Shown piece by piece: positions 1 through 6,869 of a stretch of 12,785 nt of DNA (its first letter is position 1; every line of letters starts with the position of its first letter). The notes under the pieces are model-generated. The model was given only the letters and a program-made list of their open reading frames with translations. It made no database searches and was not told the DNA's origin. The stretch is from Clostridiales bacterium (lineage in GTDB: Bacteria; Bacillota; Clostridia; Christensenellales; Aristaeellaceae), in NCBI GenBank assembly GCA_022776785.1, contig JALFHA010000304.1, positions 1 to 12,785 of the forward strand, written 5' to 3'. A program made the translations under genes and the position numbers.

Positions 1-748
1 ACTGTCTGCGCACCTGGTCGATGTTGCTTTTTCTGAGGATGTATTGCTGCTGCTGCCGCTCCATGACGCGCTGCATCGCCTGGGCCTGCTGCTTTTCCTT
101 CTCGGCAAACAGGCGGCTTTCCAGACTGACAATCAGAATCAGCGATAGAAAGCAGCTGGCAGTCAGCGTCAGAACCACCGACAGGGGGACGGCTTCGTGT
201 GCGATGGGCATCCAGACGGTGATGCGCCAGGCATACAGATACGGCACAGCGGAGAGTATGCTGAGCACAAGGCTGTTGCCGTCCACAAGCGTCTCCGGGG
301 GAAGGAAGCAGCGCAGCACGGACAGCAGCAGCAGGTTTAACAGCCCCATAAAGCCCACCGAAAGAGTCTCCCGCCAGAGGGGGAGGGTGCGGAATACATC
401 CACGCCAAGCGTCTTTTGGCTGACGTGCCCCAGAACCATGGCGACGCATTCTGTCAGCAGCACATAGCACAGGGCACGCTGAAGCGCCGCCTTCCAGGAC
501 AGCTCGCTCCAGAGGCAGAGAAAGGCGAAGGCAGCGCCGATACAGGCCGCCAAATACAGATAGCTGATCAGGCCGTCGAAGACCTCAAATCGCCGGATGA
601 GCATTTGCAGGAGAATGCTCCCTGCGATGATCGCAGAGCGCTGAAGCGTTGTCCGTCTGTCTGCCGCTGGAACAAAGCCGCTTAAAAGCAGCGTGTGCAT
701 CAGGGCGAACATCAGGGGGATAAGAAGCTGCCCGCTCAGCTGATTCAT
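1..748 (-). CDS. GHKL/AgrC-type sensor histidine kinase, N-terminal part (runs off window)
   Basis: This is the first 249 residues of a membrane sensor kinase. No stop occurs in frame from the ATG at 748 to the window edge. The N-terminal two thirds is a chain of hydrophobic helices typical of AgrC/GHKL-type 6-7 TM sensors. It is followed by a charged, Gln-rich linker (about residues 211-249, with AEKEKQQAQ and ERQQQQ) that looks like the helix leading into the dimerisation domain. The window ends at about the point where the phosphorylated His (H-box) would be expected. The ATG overlaps the response regulator stop as ATGA, so the pair is translationally coupled and very likely one two-component system. 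In known relatives such sensors often detect peptides or cell-envelope cues. No peptide-precursor gene is visible here, and the ligand is unknown. The kinase call rests on topology, linker and neighbour, since the catalytic domain lies outside the window. Confidence 0.8.
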   Translation of the reverse strand, partial: MNQLSGQLLIPLMFALMHTLLLSGFVPAADRRTTLQRSAIIAGSILLQMLIRRFEVFDGLISYLYLAACIGAAFAFLCLWSELSWKAALQRALCYVLLTECVAMVLGHVSQKTLGVDVFRTLPLWRETLSVGFMGLLNLLLLSVLRCFLPPETLVDGNSLVLSILSAVPYLYAWRITVWMPIAHEAVPLSVVLTLTASCFLSLILIVSLESRLFAEKEKQQAQAMQRVMERQQQQYILRKSNIDQVRRQ

Positions 749-1449
749 AAGGTTTTCCCCCAATACGCAGTCAGTTCCTGCATGAATTCCCGATGCCGGT
801 ACTTGCTGATCGGAACAGCCCTGTCTGCGATGAAGAGGTCGTTCCCATCGACATGCTGAATCTGGCGCATGTTGACTAAAAACCCCTGATGACAGCGGAA
901 AAAGCCGAAGCCCTGAAGCTGCGCCTCGATGGAGGCCATCGTCTGGGGGCAATAGATGCTCTTGCTTGCCGTGTGGAGGATGACGCGGTGATTGACCGCC
1001 TCCACATACAGCAGATCATCCGCATTCAGGCTGTGTAGGCCGTCGCTGGAACGGACGGTCAGCTTATGGCATTTGTTCAGATGCTTGAGCGCCCGATGCA
1101 GGCTGTGGGCCAGAAGCGCAGGCTCGACAGGCTTGACAAGATAATCCGTGGCCTCCACGCGATACCCCTGCACGGCATACTGAACCATGCTGGTGATGAA
1201 GATGAGGATGACGGAGCTGTCCCGTCTGCGGATCTCCTGCGCGCAGGCCATGCCGTCCATTCCGGGCATCTGAATGTCGAGAAAGATGATGTCATACTGC
1301 CCCTGCGTGAAGCTGTCAAGAAATGTCCGTGCAGCCTGATATACGGAAATATCGGCGGATTCGCCTCGTTTGCCGAGCAGCTCCGTCAGCATGGCCTGAA
1401 TCCTGAGGGCTTCCTCGAGCTCATCATCAATGACGCATAATTGAAGCAT
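745..1449 (-). CDS. LytTR-family response regulator (AgrA/LytR type)
   Basis: This 234-residue protein has two domains. Residues 1-120 form a receiver domain with the acidic pair D8-D9, phospho-acceptor D58 (in FLDIQMPGMDG), T86/S87 and K106 (in LVKP). Residues 125-230 form a LytTR DNA-binding domain, recognisable from DLLYVEAVNHRV, the FFRCHQGFLVN segment and the terminal VPISKYR. Regulators of this type (AgrA, LytR, VirR) are phosphorylated by a partner kinase and bind paired direct repeats upstream of targets. The partner is the kinase starting at 748, coupled by an ATGA overlap. The start is supported by an AAAGGAGG ribosome binding site (1457-1464) seven bases upstream. I see no convincing promoter between 1450 and the tRNA terminator, and no obvious LytTR direct repeat there. 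The regulon cannot be inferred from this window. Confidence 0.95.
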   Translation of the reverse strand: MLQLCVIDDELEEALRIQAMLTELLGKRGESADISVYQAARTFLDSFTQGQYDIIFLDIQMPGMDGMACAQEIRRRDSSVILIFITSMVQYAVQGYRVEATDYLVKPVEPALLAHSLHRALKHLNKCHKLTVRSSDGLHSLNADDLLYVEAVNHRVILHTASKSIYCPQTMASIEAQLQGFGFFRCHQGFLVNMRQIQHVDGNDLFIADRAVPISKYRHREFMQELTAYWGKTL

Positions 1450-1548
1450 GAAGGGCCTCCTTTGGCTTTGGTTAGCTTCATTTTGCCCGTGGGGGAGAAG
1501 ACCTTTTTATGCCGATCACGAGGGGCGAAAATAAAATGCGAGGAAAAG

Positions 1549-1590
1549 AAAAAACCCGAACCCGTGTCCGATCAGGAACACTTGGTTCGG
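1549..1590 (-). terminator. Intrinsic terminator of the tRNA-Asn unit
   Basis: Read on the minus strand, CCGAACC (1590-1584) pairs with GGTTCGG (1562-1556). A second inner stem, GTGTTC/GGACAC, lies within the loop. The hairpin is followed by G and six T residues. It begins eight bases after the encoded CCA of the tRNA, so it ends a monocistronic tRNA transcript and insulates the downstream two-component genes. Confidence 0.85.
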
Positions 1591-1597
1591 ATGATAT

Positions 1598-1672
<75 letters not shown>

Positions 1673-1699
1673 ATATGTGCTGTTCTCAAGAACGACGTT

Positions 1700-1728
1700 A
1701 TTATACCGCTGCTGCGTCTGTTTGTCAA
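1700..1728 (-). promoter_or_regulatory. Sigma-A promoter of tRNA-Asn
   Basis: A perfect consensus is present on the minus strand: TTGACA (1728-1723), 17-base spacer, TATAAT (1705-1700). The predicted start near 1693 gives a leader of about 20 bases before the mature tRNA 5' end at 1672. This is consistent with strong stable-RNA transcription. Confidence 0.93.
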
Positions 1729-1784
1729 CCCCTTTGCGGAATTTTTTGAAAAAAACGGGATTTGGGCCGGAACGGCCTGCAAGC

Positions 1785-1816
1785 ACAAAAAGAAACCCCT
1801 TCCACAGGGGAAGGGG
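1785..1816 (-). terminator. Intrinsic terminator of rpsT
   Basis: On the minus strand CCCCTTCC (1816-1809) pairs with GGAAGGGG (1803-1796) around a five-base loop. A T-rich tail (TTTCTTTTT) follows. It lies 18 bases after the rpsT stop codon. Confidence 0.92.
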
Positions 1817-1834
1817 ATGAAATCCTGAAAACAA

Positions 1835-2089
1835 TCAGGCCTTGGCCAGCTCGCGGGCCATGCGCGCCTTCTGACGGTTGGCGGCATTCTTGGAGATAAC
1901 GCCCTTCGCGGCGGCCTTATCGACCACGGAAGAGGCGGAGCTCAGCAGTTCGGGAGTCGCGCTCTTGGCGGCGGCGGCGGAATCGAACTTCTTCAGCGCG
2001 GTCTTGGCAGAAGACTTGACCATCTTGTTGCGGAGAGCCTTATGCTGGCTGACGCTGACGCGCTTGATAGCAGACTTGATATTCGGCAA
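1835..2089 (-). CDS. rpsT: 30S ribosomal protein S20 (bS20), TTG start
   Basis: This 84-residue protein begins MPNIKSAIKRV and has the Lys/Ala/Ser-rich helical composition of bS20 (for example NKMVKSSAKTALKKF and the tail KNAANRQKARMA). bS20 binds the 5' domain of 16S rRNA during small-subunit assembly. A longer in-frame ATG exists at 2161, but it lies at or upstream of the likely promoter elements and adds residues that do not belong to the family. The true start is TTG at 2089-2087, preceded by a nine-base AGGAGGTGA ribosome binding site with a five-base gap. In E. coli rpsT also starts with UUG, and the weak codon takes part in autogenous translational control, so the same may hold here by analogy. 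The gene is monocistronic, with its own promoter and terminator. Confidence 0.96.
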   Translation of the reverse strand: MPNIKSAIKRVSVSQHKALRNKMVKSSAKTALKKFDSAAAAKSATPELLSSASSVVDKAAAKGVISKNAANRQKARMARELAKA

Positions 2090-2094
2090 AGGAA

Positions 2095-2103
2095 TCACCT
2101 CCT
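2095..2103 (-). promoter_or_regulatory. Extended ribosome binding site fixing the rpsT TTG start
   Basis: AGGAGGTGA on the minus strand matches all nine bases of the canonical 16S rRNA 3' anti-Shine-Dalgarno region. It ends five bases before TTG at 2089. It decides the start in favour of TTG and plausibly compensates for the weak initiation codon. Confidence 0.9.
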
Positions 2104-2132
2104 CGGGTGTATTCAAAGAATCAGCATGAAAG

Positions 2133-2161
2133 AGTATAGCACGTTTGGCAAGGGAATGCAA
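2133..2161 (-). promoter_or_regulatory. Promoter of rpsT
   Basis: On the minus strand TTGCAT (2161-2156), a 17-base spacer and TATACT (2138-2133) form a good sigma-A promoter. TGC immediately upstream of the -10 box makes it an extended -10. The predicted start near 2126 gives a leader of roughly 37 bases. Confidence 0.8.
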
Positions 2162-2215
2162 GCATAAAACAGAAATTTCTTCGGGTTTGTCCGCAGTTTT
2201 TTCCCTGCCGCGCGC

Positions 2216-3175
2216 TCAGGCGACGAACAGGAAGACGCAATAGGCGGCATAGCTCAGCAGCAGCAGCACGCCCTGCCAGCGGCTGAGCTTTCCGCGCACG
2301 AGTGCCGGAACGGTCATCACGGCCATCACGTCGAGCATCAACGGGATGTCCACCGTCAGGCTGGTCGCGCTGGCTGTGGACAGGTCAAACGGGCTGATGG
2401 TCACGGCTGTGCCGGAGACGAGCACCAGATTGAACAGGTTCGCGCCGATGATGTTGCCCAGCGACAGCGCGCCGCAGCCCTTCATCAGCGAGGTGATGGC
2501 CGTGACGAGCTCGGGCAGGGATGTGCCCAGTGCAACCAGCGTCAGCGCGATCACACTCTCCGGCACGCCCAGCGCCGCGGCGATGATCTGCGCGTTGTCC
2601 ACCAGCAGGCGCGCGCCTACAGCGATGACCGCCGCGCCGACGATGAGCATCACAATATCGTGGGAGAGCGTGGTTTCAGTCTGGCCCTCCGCCTCCTGCG
2701 CCTCCTGCTGAGCGGTCTCGGGGTGGCGCTTCATCTGCATGACGGTGATGATCATGTAGAGGACGAACATCGCCAGCAGCACGATGCCGGACAGGCGGCT
2801 GAAGCTGTGGAAGGCATACGCGTTGAAGCAGTAGAAGGCCGCGGCGATGAAGAATGCGGCGGAGGGGAGAATCAGGGTTTTGCGGTCAACTGCGGCGGGC
2901 TTGGCTACAATCGTGATGGCTGCGATGAGCGCCGTATTGCAGATGACCGAGCCGATGGCGTTGCCAAAGGCGATGGAGCCGCTGCCAGCCAGCGCGCCCT
3001 GCGCGGAGACCATGACCTCCGGCAGCGTCGTGCCGATGGAGACGACCGTAGCACCGATGAGCAGCTCCGGCATGTGGAAGCGATGGGCAATGGAGGCCGC
3101 CGCGTCCACGAACCAGTCGCCGCCCTTGATGAGCAGCACGAAGCCGAGCAGGAACAGTAAAACGGAAACGAGCAT
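2216..3175 (-). CDS. Calcium/sodium antiporter, CaCA family (YrbG-like)
   Basis: This 319-residue integral membrane exchanger has about ten hydrophobic segments and the two inverted alpha-repeats that define the CaCA family. Repeat 1 is at residues 41-80, with GTTLPE (48-53) and GNAIGSVICN (71-80). Repeat 2 is at about residues 210-250, with GTSLPE (217-222) and GNIIGANLFN (240-249). The acidic residues E53 and E222 in these motifs are the family's ion-coordinating positions. A hydrophilic Gln/Glu-rich loop (about 150-170) separates the halves. Members exchange cytosolic Ca2+ for Na+ or H+ across the plasma membrane; the actual ion cannot be read from sequence. The ATG at 3175 follows AAGGAGG at a nine-base gap. 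A consensus promoter (3281-3309) implies a leader of about 100 bases. The gene is divergent from the PHP phosphoesterase. No clear terminator lies between it and the rpsT promoter. Confidence 0.95.
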   Translation of the reverse strand: MLVSVLLFLLGFVLLIKGGDWFVDAAASIAHRFHMPELLIGATVVSIGTTLPEVMVSAQGALAGSGSIAFGNAIGSVICNTALIAAITIVAKPAAVDRKTLILPSAAFFIAAAFYCFNAYAFHSFSRLSGIVLLAMFVLYMIITVMQMKRHPETAQQEAQEAEGQTETTLSHDIVMLIVGAAVIAVGARLLVDNAQIIAAALGVPESVIALTLVALGTSLPELVTAITSLMKGCGALSLGNIIGANLFNLVLVSGTAVTISPFDLSTASATSLTVDIPLMLDVMAVMTVPALVRGKLSRWQGVLLLLSYAAYCVFLFVA

Positions 3176-3280
3176 CAGGGAATTCCTCCTTTTTTTCTTA
3201 CAAGCCCTTCCGAATGCTTAAAACGCCTCAGCACAGTCAGCCCGCCGGCGGGCGCTTCTGTCTGAAAAGGGTATTGCAAT

Positions 3281-3309
3281 AGTATAGGAGAGATGAACCG
3301 CAATGTCAA
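3281..3309 (-). promoter_or_regulatory. Promoter of the Ca2+/Na+ antiporter
   Basis: On the minus strand TTGACA (3309-3304), a 17-base spacer and TATACT (3286-3281) form a near-consensus sigma-A promoter. Transcription would start near 3274, leaving an untranslated leader of about 99 bases. That leader contains a perfect 12-base palindrome (3241-3252). Confidence 0.88.
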
Positions 3310-3348
3310 TGCGCTGGGCAGAAAGTTTTGCGCAAAAACAGAGCGGGA

Positions 3349-3378
3349 TTTGATTTTTCGGTGCAAATGCGGTACACT
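3349..3378 (+). promoter_or_regulatory. Probable promoter of the PHP-domain gene
   Basis: TTGATT (3349-3354), an 18-base spacer and TACACT (3373-3378) form a plausible sigma-A promoter. It is divergent from the antiporter promoter, with the two -35 boxes about 40 bases apart. The expected start near 3385 gives a leader of about 50 bases. Confidence 0.65.
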
Positions 3379-3437
3379 ATTGGCAGCTTGGCATTCATGG
3401 AACGGCCGGGCGGGGCCTGGATGAGGAGGAGAGACGT

Positions 3438-4313
3438 ATGCACCAGACAAATGAAGGCGTGTGGCTGCGCGGCAACCTGCATATGCACACCAACCGGAGC
3501 GACGGCTGCCTGTCCTATGAGGATGCGCTGGCGCTCTACGAGAATGCGGGATATGATTTCATCGCGGTGACAGATCACTGGCGCCTTTCGCAGGCGGGGA
3601 GCACGCCCGGCGGCATGATGCTGCTGCCGGGCTGCGAGTACAATGTGGGCGCAACGGTGCAGGAGGGCGTGTACCACATCGTCGGCGTGGGCATGGAGGG
3701 AGAGCCGGCTCTCAATCGCTTTGACCCGGCGCTCAGCGCACAGCACGTCATCGATGCCATACGCGATGCCGGCGGCCTGGCTATACTGGCGCATCCCGCG
3801 TGGTCTCTCAACAGCGCCGAGGCGGTCAGCCGCCTGCACGGGCTGTGCGGCACGGAGATATACAATACGACCAGCGGCTTTCCGATGAACGCCCGCCCGT
3901 ACTCTGGGCTGTTCGTCGATCAGCTTGCGTCGCTGGGAATGCTGCTGCCGTGCATGGCTGCGGATGATGCGCATCAGTATGAGCAGGATGTGCTCGGCGG
4001 CTGGCTGATGGTTAACGCGCGGGAGCGCTCGCTGCAGGCCGTCATGGAGGCGCTTGCCGCAGGCGATTTCTATGCGACGCAGGGGCCGCGTATTTCCATG
4101 ACGGTGCGAGGGGGCGTGGCGCAGGTGACATGCTCCCCGGCGGCGCGCGTGGTCTTCTATTCGGATGCGATCTGGAGCCCGGAGCGCGTATGCAGCGGCG
4201 AAAATGTGACACAGGCGACCTACCATCTCCAGCCGCATGAAACCTTCCTGCGCGCAGAGGTCATCGACAGCGAGGGACGGCGCGCTTTTACCTCGCCCGT
4301 GCGCTGCCGGTAA
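3438..4313 (+). CDS. PHP-domain metal-dependent phosphoesterase
   Basis: This 291-residue protein has the PHP (polymerase and histidinol phosphatase) signature throughout: NLHMHTNRSDG (H15, H17, D22), VTDH (D46, H47), E67 in GCEY, H80 in the HIVGVG strand, LAHPAW (H119) and AADDAH (D177, H179). These residues normally hold a two- or three-metal centre that hydrolyses phosphoesters. The last ~75 residues (about 216-291) lie beyond the PHP core and look like a beta-rich C-terminal extension. Stand-alone PHP proteins act on varied substrates (5'-3' oligonucleotides, nucleoside bisphosphates, histidinol phosphate), and the substrate here cannot be told. There is no signal peptide, so it is probably cytosolic. 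A GAGGAGGA ribosome binding site (3423-3430) precedes the ATG by seven bases. It appears monocistronic, with no clear terminator downstream. Confidence 0.9.
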   Translation: MHQTNEGVWLRGNLHMHTNRSDGCLSYEDALALYENAGYDFIAVTDHWRLSQAGSTPGGMMLLPGCEYNVGATVQEGVYHIVGVGMEGEPALNRFDPALSAQHVIDAIRDAGGLAILAHPAWSLNSAEAVSRLHGLCGTEIYNTTSGFPMNARPYSGLFVDQLASLGMLLPCMAADDAHQYEQDVLGGWLMVNARERSLQAVMEALAAGDFYATQGPRISMTVRGGVAQVTCSPAARVVFYSDAIWSPERVCSGENVTQATYHLQPHETFLRAEVIDSEGRRAFTSPVRCR

Positions 4314-4346
4314 GGCTTGGCGAAAAAGAAAAGCGTGCGGCGGCTC

Positions 4347-4375
4347 TTGAGCCTGCTGTCGCGCTGGTGTATAAT
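4347..4375 (+). promoter_or_regulatory. Promoter of the Xaa-Pro aminopeptidase gene
   Basis: TTGAGC (4347-4352), a 17-base spacer and a perfect TATAAT (4370-4375) give a sigma-A promoter. Transcription would start near 4382, just ahead of the ribosome binding site. Confidence 0.82.
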
Positions 4376-4393
4376 AGAAAGGCCATTTTGACC

Positions 4394-4400
4394 AAGGAGG
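4394..4400 (+). promoter_or_regulatory. Ribosome binding site deciding the aminopeptidase start
   Basis: AAGGAGG lies one base before the ATG at 4402 and seven bases before the in-frame ATG at 4408. Only the second spacing is workable, so translation should begin at 4408. Confidence 0.85.
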
Positions 4401-4407
4401 AATGAAC

Positions 4408-6201
4408 ATGGGAATTACTGAGCGTCTGAGCGCGTTTCGCGGACAGATGAAGAAGGATGGTATCGACGTTGTGATGGTGCCGACGGCGGATAGCCACGCT
4501 TCGGAATATATTGCCGATCACTTCAAGACCCGCCAGTGGCTTTGCGGGTTTACGGGCTCGGCGGGTACGCTGGTCGTCGCGCTTGGCGAGGCGGCGCTTT
4601 TTACGGATGGGCGCTATTTCATTCAGGCGGAGCGTCAGCTTGAGGGAAGCGGCGTGACGCTGATGCGCATGGGCACGCCGGGCACGCCGACGCTGGAGGA
4701 ATATCTGCTGTCGCTGGCGAAGGCCGGGCAGACGGTTGGCATGGATTTTTCGCTCGTCAGCGGCACACAGGCCGATGAGTTCGGCAAAAAGCTCTCCGCA
4801 CAGGGTGCGCAGCTCGTGGATACGGGCGACTGGTTTGATGCGCTCTGGGAGGATCGGCCTGCGATGCCGGATGCGAAGGCGTTTGCACTGGAGGAGCGCT
4901 ATGCGGGCCGCAGTGTGAGCGACAAGCTGGAGGCCATCCGCGAGGTCATGCGCGAGCAGAACGCGGCGGCGCATGTGTGCAATGTGCTGGATGACATCGC
5001 CTGGACGCTGAACGTGCGCGGCGGCGATGTGCTCAACACGCCCGTGGTGATGAGCTATCTCATCGTGACGCTGGAGGATGCCGCGTGGTTTGTCGATGAG
5101 GACAAGGTGGACGCGGAGCTGCACGCGGCGCTGGAGGCCGCAGGTGTGGCGGTGCGTCCCTATGGCGCGATTGAGGCGGCGCTGTCCGCTCTGCCCGTGG
5201 GCAGCCGCGTGCTGGGCGACCGCAGCAAGCTGACGGCGCGCCTGTGCGCCGCGATGGGACAGGCGGAGGTTGTGCAGCACGAGAACCCCGCGTTCCGCAT
5301 GAAGGCCGTCAAGAACGAGGCGGAGCTTGAGAATCTGCGCCGGGCGCACATCAAGGATGGCCTGGCCGTAACGCGCCTGATGTACTGGCTCAAGACCAAC
5401 ATCGGCAAGCTCCCGATGACCGAGATCAGCGTCAGCGACAAGCTGCTCGCCCTGCGCAAGGAGCAGGAGGGATACATCTCGCTGAGCTTCAATACCATCT
5501 GCGCCTATCGCGCGAACGCCGCGATGATGCACTACAGCGCGACACCCGAGACGGACGCAGTGCTCGAGCCGCGCGACCTGCTGCTCATCGATTCCGGCGG
5601 ACAGTACCTCGAGGGCACGACGGACGTCACGCGCACCTTTGCGCTGGGCGAGGTGCAGCAGGAGCAGAAGAAGCACTTCACTGCGGTGCTGTGCAGTATG
5701 CTGAATCTGGCGAATGCGAAGTTCCTGCACGGCTGCACGGGCATCGCGCTGGATATACTGGCCCGCGGCCCAATCTGGGATATGGGCATCGACTACCGCT
5801 GCGGCACGGGCCACGGCGTGGGCTATCTGCTCAGCGTCCACGAGGGGCCCAACAGCTTCCGCTGGTACAAGTCTGCAACGCGCAGCGAGGATACCGTGAT
5901 GGAGGCCGGCATGGTCACGACGGATGAACCGGGCGTGTACATTGAGGGCAGCCACGGCATCCGCACGGAGAATGAGCTCGTCTGCCGTGAGCTTGAGCGC
6001 AACGAGTACGGTCAGTTCATGGGCTTTGAGACGATTACCTGCGTGCCGATTGATCTGGATGCGGTGCTTCCGGAGGAAATGACGGTCCGTCAGCGCGGCT
6101 GGCTCAATGACTATCACACCTTTGTCCGCGAGACGCTGCTGCCGCTGATGGCGGATGATGCGGAGCGCGAGTGGCTCAGGCAGGCGACGCGCGCGATTTA
6201 A
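4408..6201 (+). CDS. Xaa-Pro aminopeptidase, M24B family, three-domain form
   Basis: This 597-residue cytosolic metallopeptidase removes the N-terminal residue from peptides whose second residue is proline. Residues about 1-140 form the first creatinase-like domain (FTGSAGTLVV, FTDGRYFIQAE) and about 155-300 the second. Residues about 310-530 are the pita-bread M24 catalytic domain, and about 535-597 the small C-terminal M24 domain. The dinuclear metal ligands are all visible: D395 (LLIDSGG), D406 (TTDVTRTF), H469 (GTGHGVG), E507 (DEPGVY) and E521 (IRTENE). H375 (MHYSAT) and H478 (VHEGP) match the family's catalytic histidines. The length matches the long XPNPEP1-like form rather than the ~440-residue E. 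coli PepP. The start at 4408 is chosen by ribosome binding site spacing. It has its own promoter (4347-4375). I see no canonical terminator before the next promoter. Confidence 0.95.
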   Translation: MGITERLSAFRGQMKKDGIDVVMVPTADSHASEYIADHFKTRQWLCGFTGSAGTLVVALGEAALFTDGRYFIQAERQLEGSGVTLMRMGTPGTPTLEEYLLSLAKAGQTVGMDFSLVSGTQADEFGKKLSAQGAQLVDTGDWFDALWEDRPAMPDAKAFALEERYAGRSVSDKLEAIREVMREQNAAAHVCNVLDDIAWTLNVRGGDVLNTPVVMSYLIVTLEDAAWFVDEDKVDAELHAALEAAGVAVRPYGAIEAALSALPVGSRVLGDRSKLTARLCAAMGQAEVVQHENPAFRMKAVKNEAELENLRRAHIKDGLAVTRLMYWLKTNIGKLPMTEISVSDKLLALRKEQEGYISLSFNTICAYRANAAMMHYSATPETDAVLEPRDLLLIDSGGQYLEGTTDVTRTFALGEVQQEQKKHFTAVLCSMLNLANAKFLHGCTGIALDILARGPIWDMGIDYRCGTGHGVGYLLSVHEGPNSFRWYKSATRSEDTVMEAGMVTTDEPGVYIEGSHGIRTENELVCRELERNEYGQFMGFETITCVPIDLDAVLPEEMTVRQRGWLNDYHTFVRETLLPLMADDAEREWLRQATRAI

Positions 6202-6254
6202 GGCGGCGGGAGCAGAGTGATTTGCGCGGCTTTCCTTGCACGCAGGAAGGGCGG

Positions 6255-6283
6255 TTGAAAAGGCGCAGCAAATCTGCTACAAT
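6255..6283 (+). promoter_or_regulatory. Promoter of the coiled-coil protein gene
   Basis: TTGAAA (6255-6260), a 17-base spacer and TACAAT (6278-6283) with an extended TGC form a good sigma-A promoter. Transcription from about 6290 rules out the upstream in-frame ATG at 6236 and supports the start at 6311. Confidence 0.85.
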
Positions 6284-6310
6284 CACGATAGCGGAAGGGG
6301 GCGGGATACG

Positions 6311-6781
6311 ATGGAAAACGAGCAATTCCAAAAGCTGATGCTTGAGCAGATGCAAGCGCTGAGCAGCAGCATGAACAAGCGGTTCGATGCGATTGACGAG
6401 CGGCTCGACGCGGTGGACGAGCGCTTGGATGGGATGGACAAGCGGTTCGACGTGATAGAGGGCCGTTTGGACGGAATGGACAAGCGGTTCGATGCGATGG
6501 ACGAGAGGATCGAGTCTGTCAAGAGCGATGTGCAGAGGCTGGATCGCAAGATCGAGACGGTCAAGGACGATGTACGCAGACTGGATGGAAAGATCGACGA
6601 GGTCAGCAGCCGCGTGACGACGGTCGAGCGCAAGATGGACGACGGCTTCAAGGCGGTCAACGAAAAGCTGGATACGCTCAGCAGGGACGTTGGCATGGTG
6701 GTCGCTACAGTTACCGAGGAAACAGACAGAGAAATCGGGCGGCTGGAGCGCCGCATGAAAATCCTGTCCTCCGGCCAATAA
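6311..6781 (+). CDS. Heptad-repeat coiled-coil protein of unknown function
   Basis: I do not recognise a named family. The 156-residue protein is almost entirely a parallel-type coiled coil. From residue 23 to about 125 it consists of consecutive seven-residue units such as KRFDAID, ERLDAVD, ERLDGMD and RKIETVK, with hydrophobic residues at positions a/d and salt-bridging charges between. At DNA level the units are 21 bases, and the phrase ACAAGCGGTTCGA recurs at intervals of 63 and 42 bases. The last ~30 residues (ATVTEETDREIGRLERRMK) continue as an amphipathic helix. There is no signal peptide, membrane segment or catalytic motif. Such proteins are usually structural or oligomeric scaffolds. 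The start at 6311 is preferred to 6236 because the promoter lies between them, although the ribosome binding site (GGAAGGGGG) is only moderate. Own promoter and own terminator make it monocistronic. Confidence 0.85.
   Translation: MENEQFQKLMLEQMQALSSSMNKRFDAIDERLDAVDERLDGMDKRFDVIEGRLDGMDKRFDAMDERIESVKSDVQRLDRKIETVKDDVRRLDGKIDEVSSRVTTVERKMDDGFKAVNEKLDTLSRDVGMVVATVTEETDREIGRLERRMKILSSGQ
6377..6610 (+). repeat. Degenerate 21-base tandem repeats encoding heptads
   Basis: About eleven 21-base units in frame with the coiled-coil gene encode seven-residue heptads. The best-conserved segment (ACAAGCGGTTCGA) occurs near 6375, 6438 and 6480, spaced by multiples of 21 bases. The 5' units are the most alike in DNA; later units are conserved only in protein pattern. 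This fits recent unit duplication within the 5' part of the array. Confidence 0.75.
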
Positions 6782-6788
6782 TCATTTC

Positions 6789-6813
6789 GCGCCCGGGAAA
6801 CCGGGCGCTTTTC
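6789..6813 (+). terminator. Intrinsic terminator after the coiled-coil gene
   Basis: GCGCCCGG (6789-6796) pairs perfectly with CCGGGCGC (6801-6808) around a GAAA tetraloop, followed by TTTTC. It lies eight bases after the stop codon. Confidence 0.92.
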
Positions 6814-6869
6814 AGTATGGCCATAGCTTGGGAGGACGATGGATGGCGCAGAGACTGGAGGTATGATGG

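Noticed and set aside
21..685. Two overlapping plus-strand reading frames
   Set aside because: They are antisense to a continuous minus-strand frame (748 to 1) with clear membrane helices and ATGA coupling to the response regulator. Their own translations are low-complexity, without a ribosome binding site.
1450..1548. Possible promoter (TTTATT-N18-CATAAA) and LytTR direct repeats before the response regulator
   Set aside because: The hexamers match consensus poorly and no repeated LytTR-like element is visible, so no feature is claimed.
4288..6117. 609-residue minus-strand open frame
   Set aside because: It is antisense to the Xaa-Pro aminopeptidase, whose metal ligands are all present. 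The antisense product is His/Arg/Ala-rich without domain structure, as expected in a GC-rich gene.
6226..6250. Imperfect hairpin (CTTTCCT/AGGAAGG) after the aminopeptidase gene
   Set aside because: No T-run follows, and the next promoter -35 begins directly downstream, so I do not call it a terminator.
6843..6866. Seven-codon frame (MAQRLEV) with GGGAGG upstream, ending four bases before the DUF523 start
   Set aside because: Could be a coupled leader minigene, but it is too short to separate from chance, and the DUF523 gene has its own ribosome binding site inside it.
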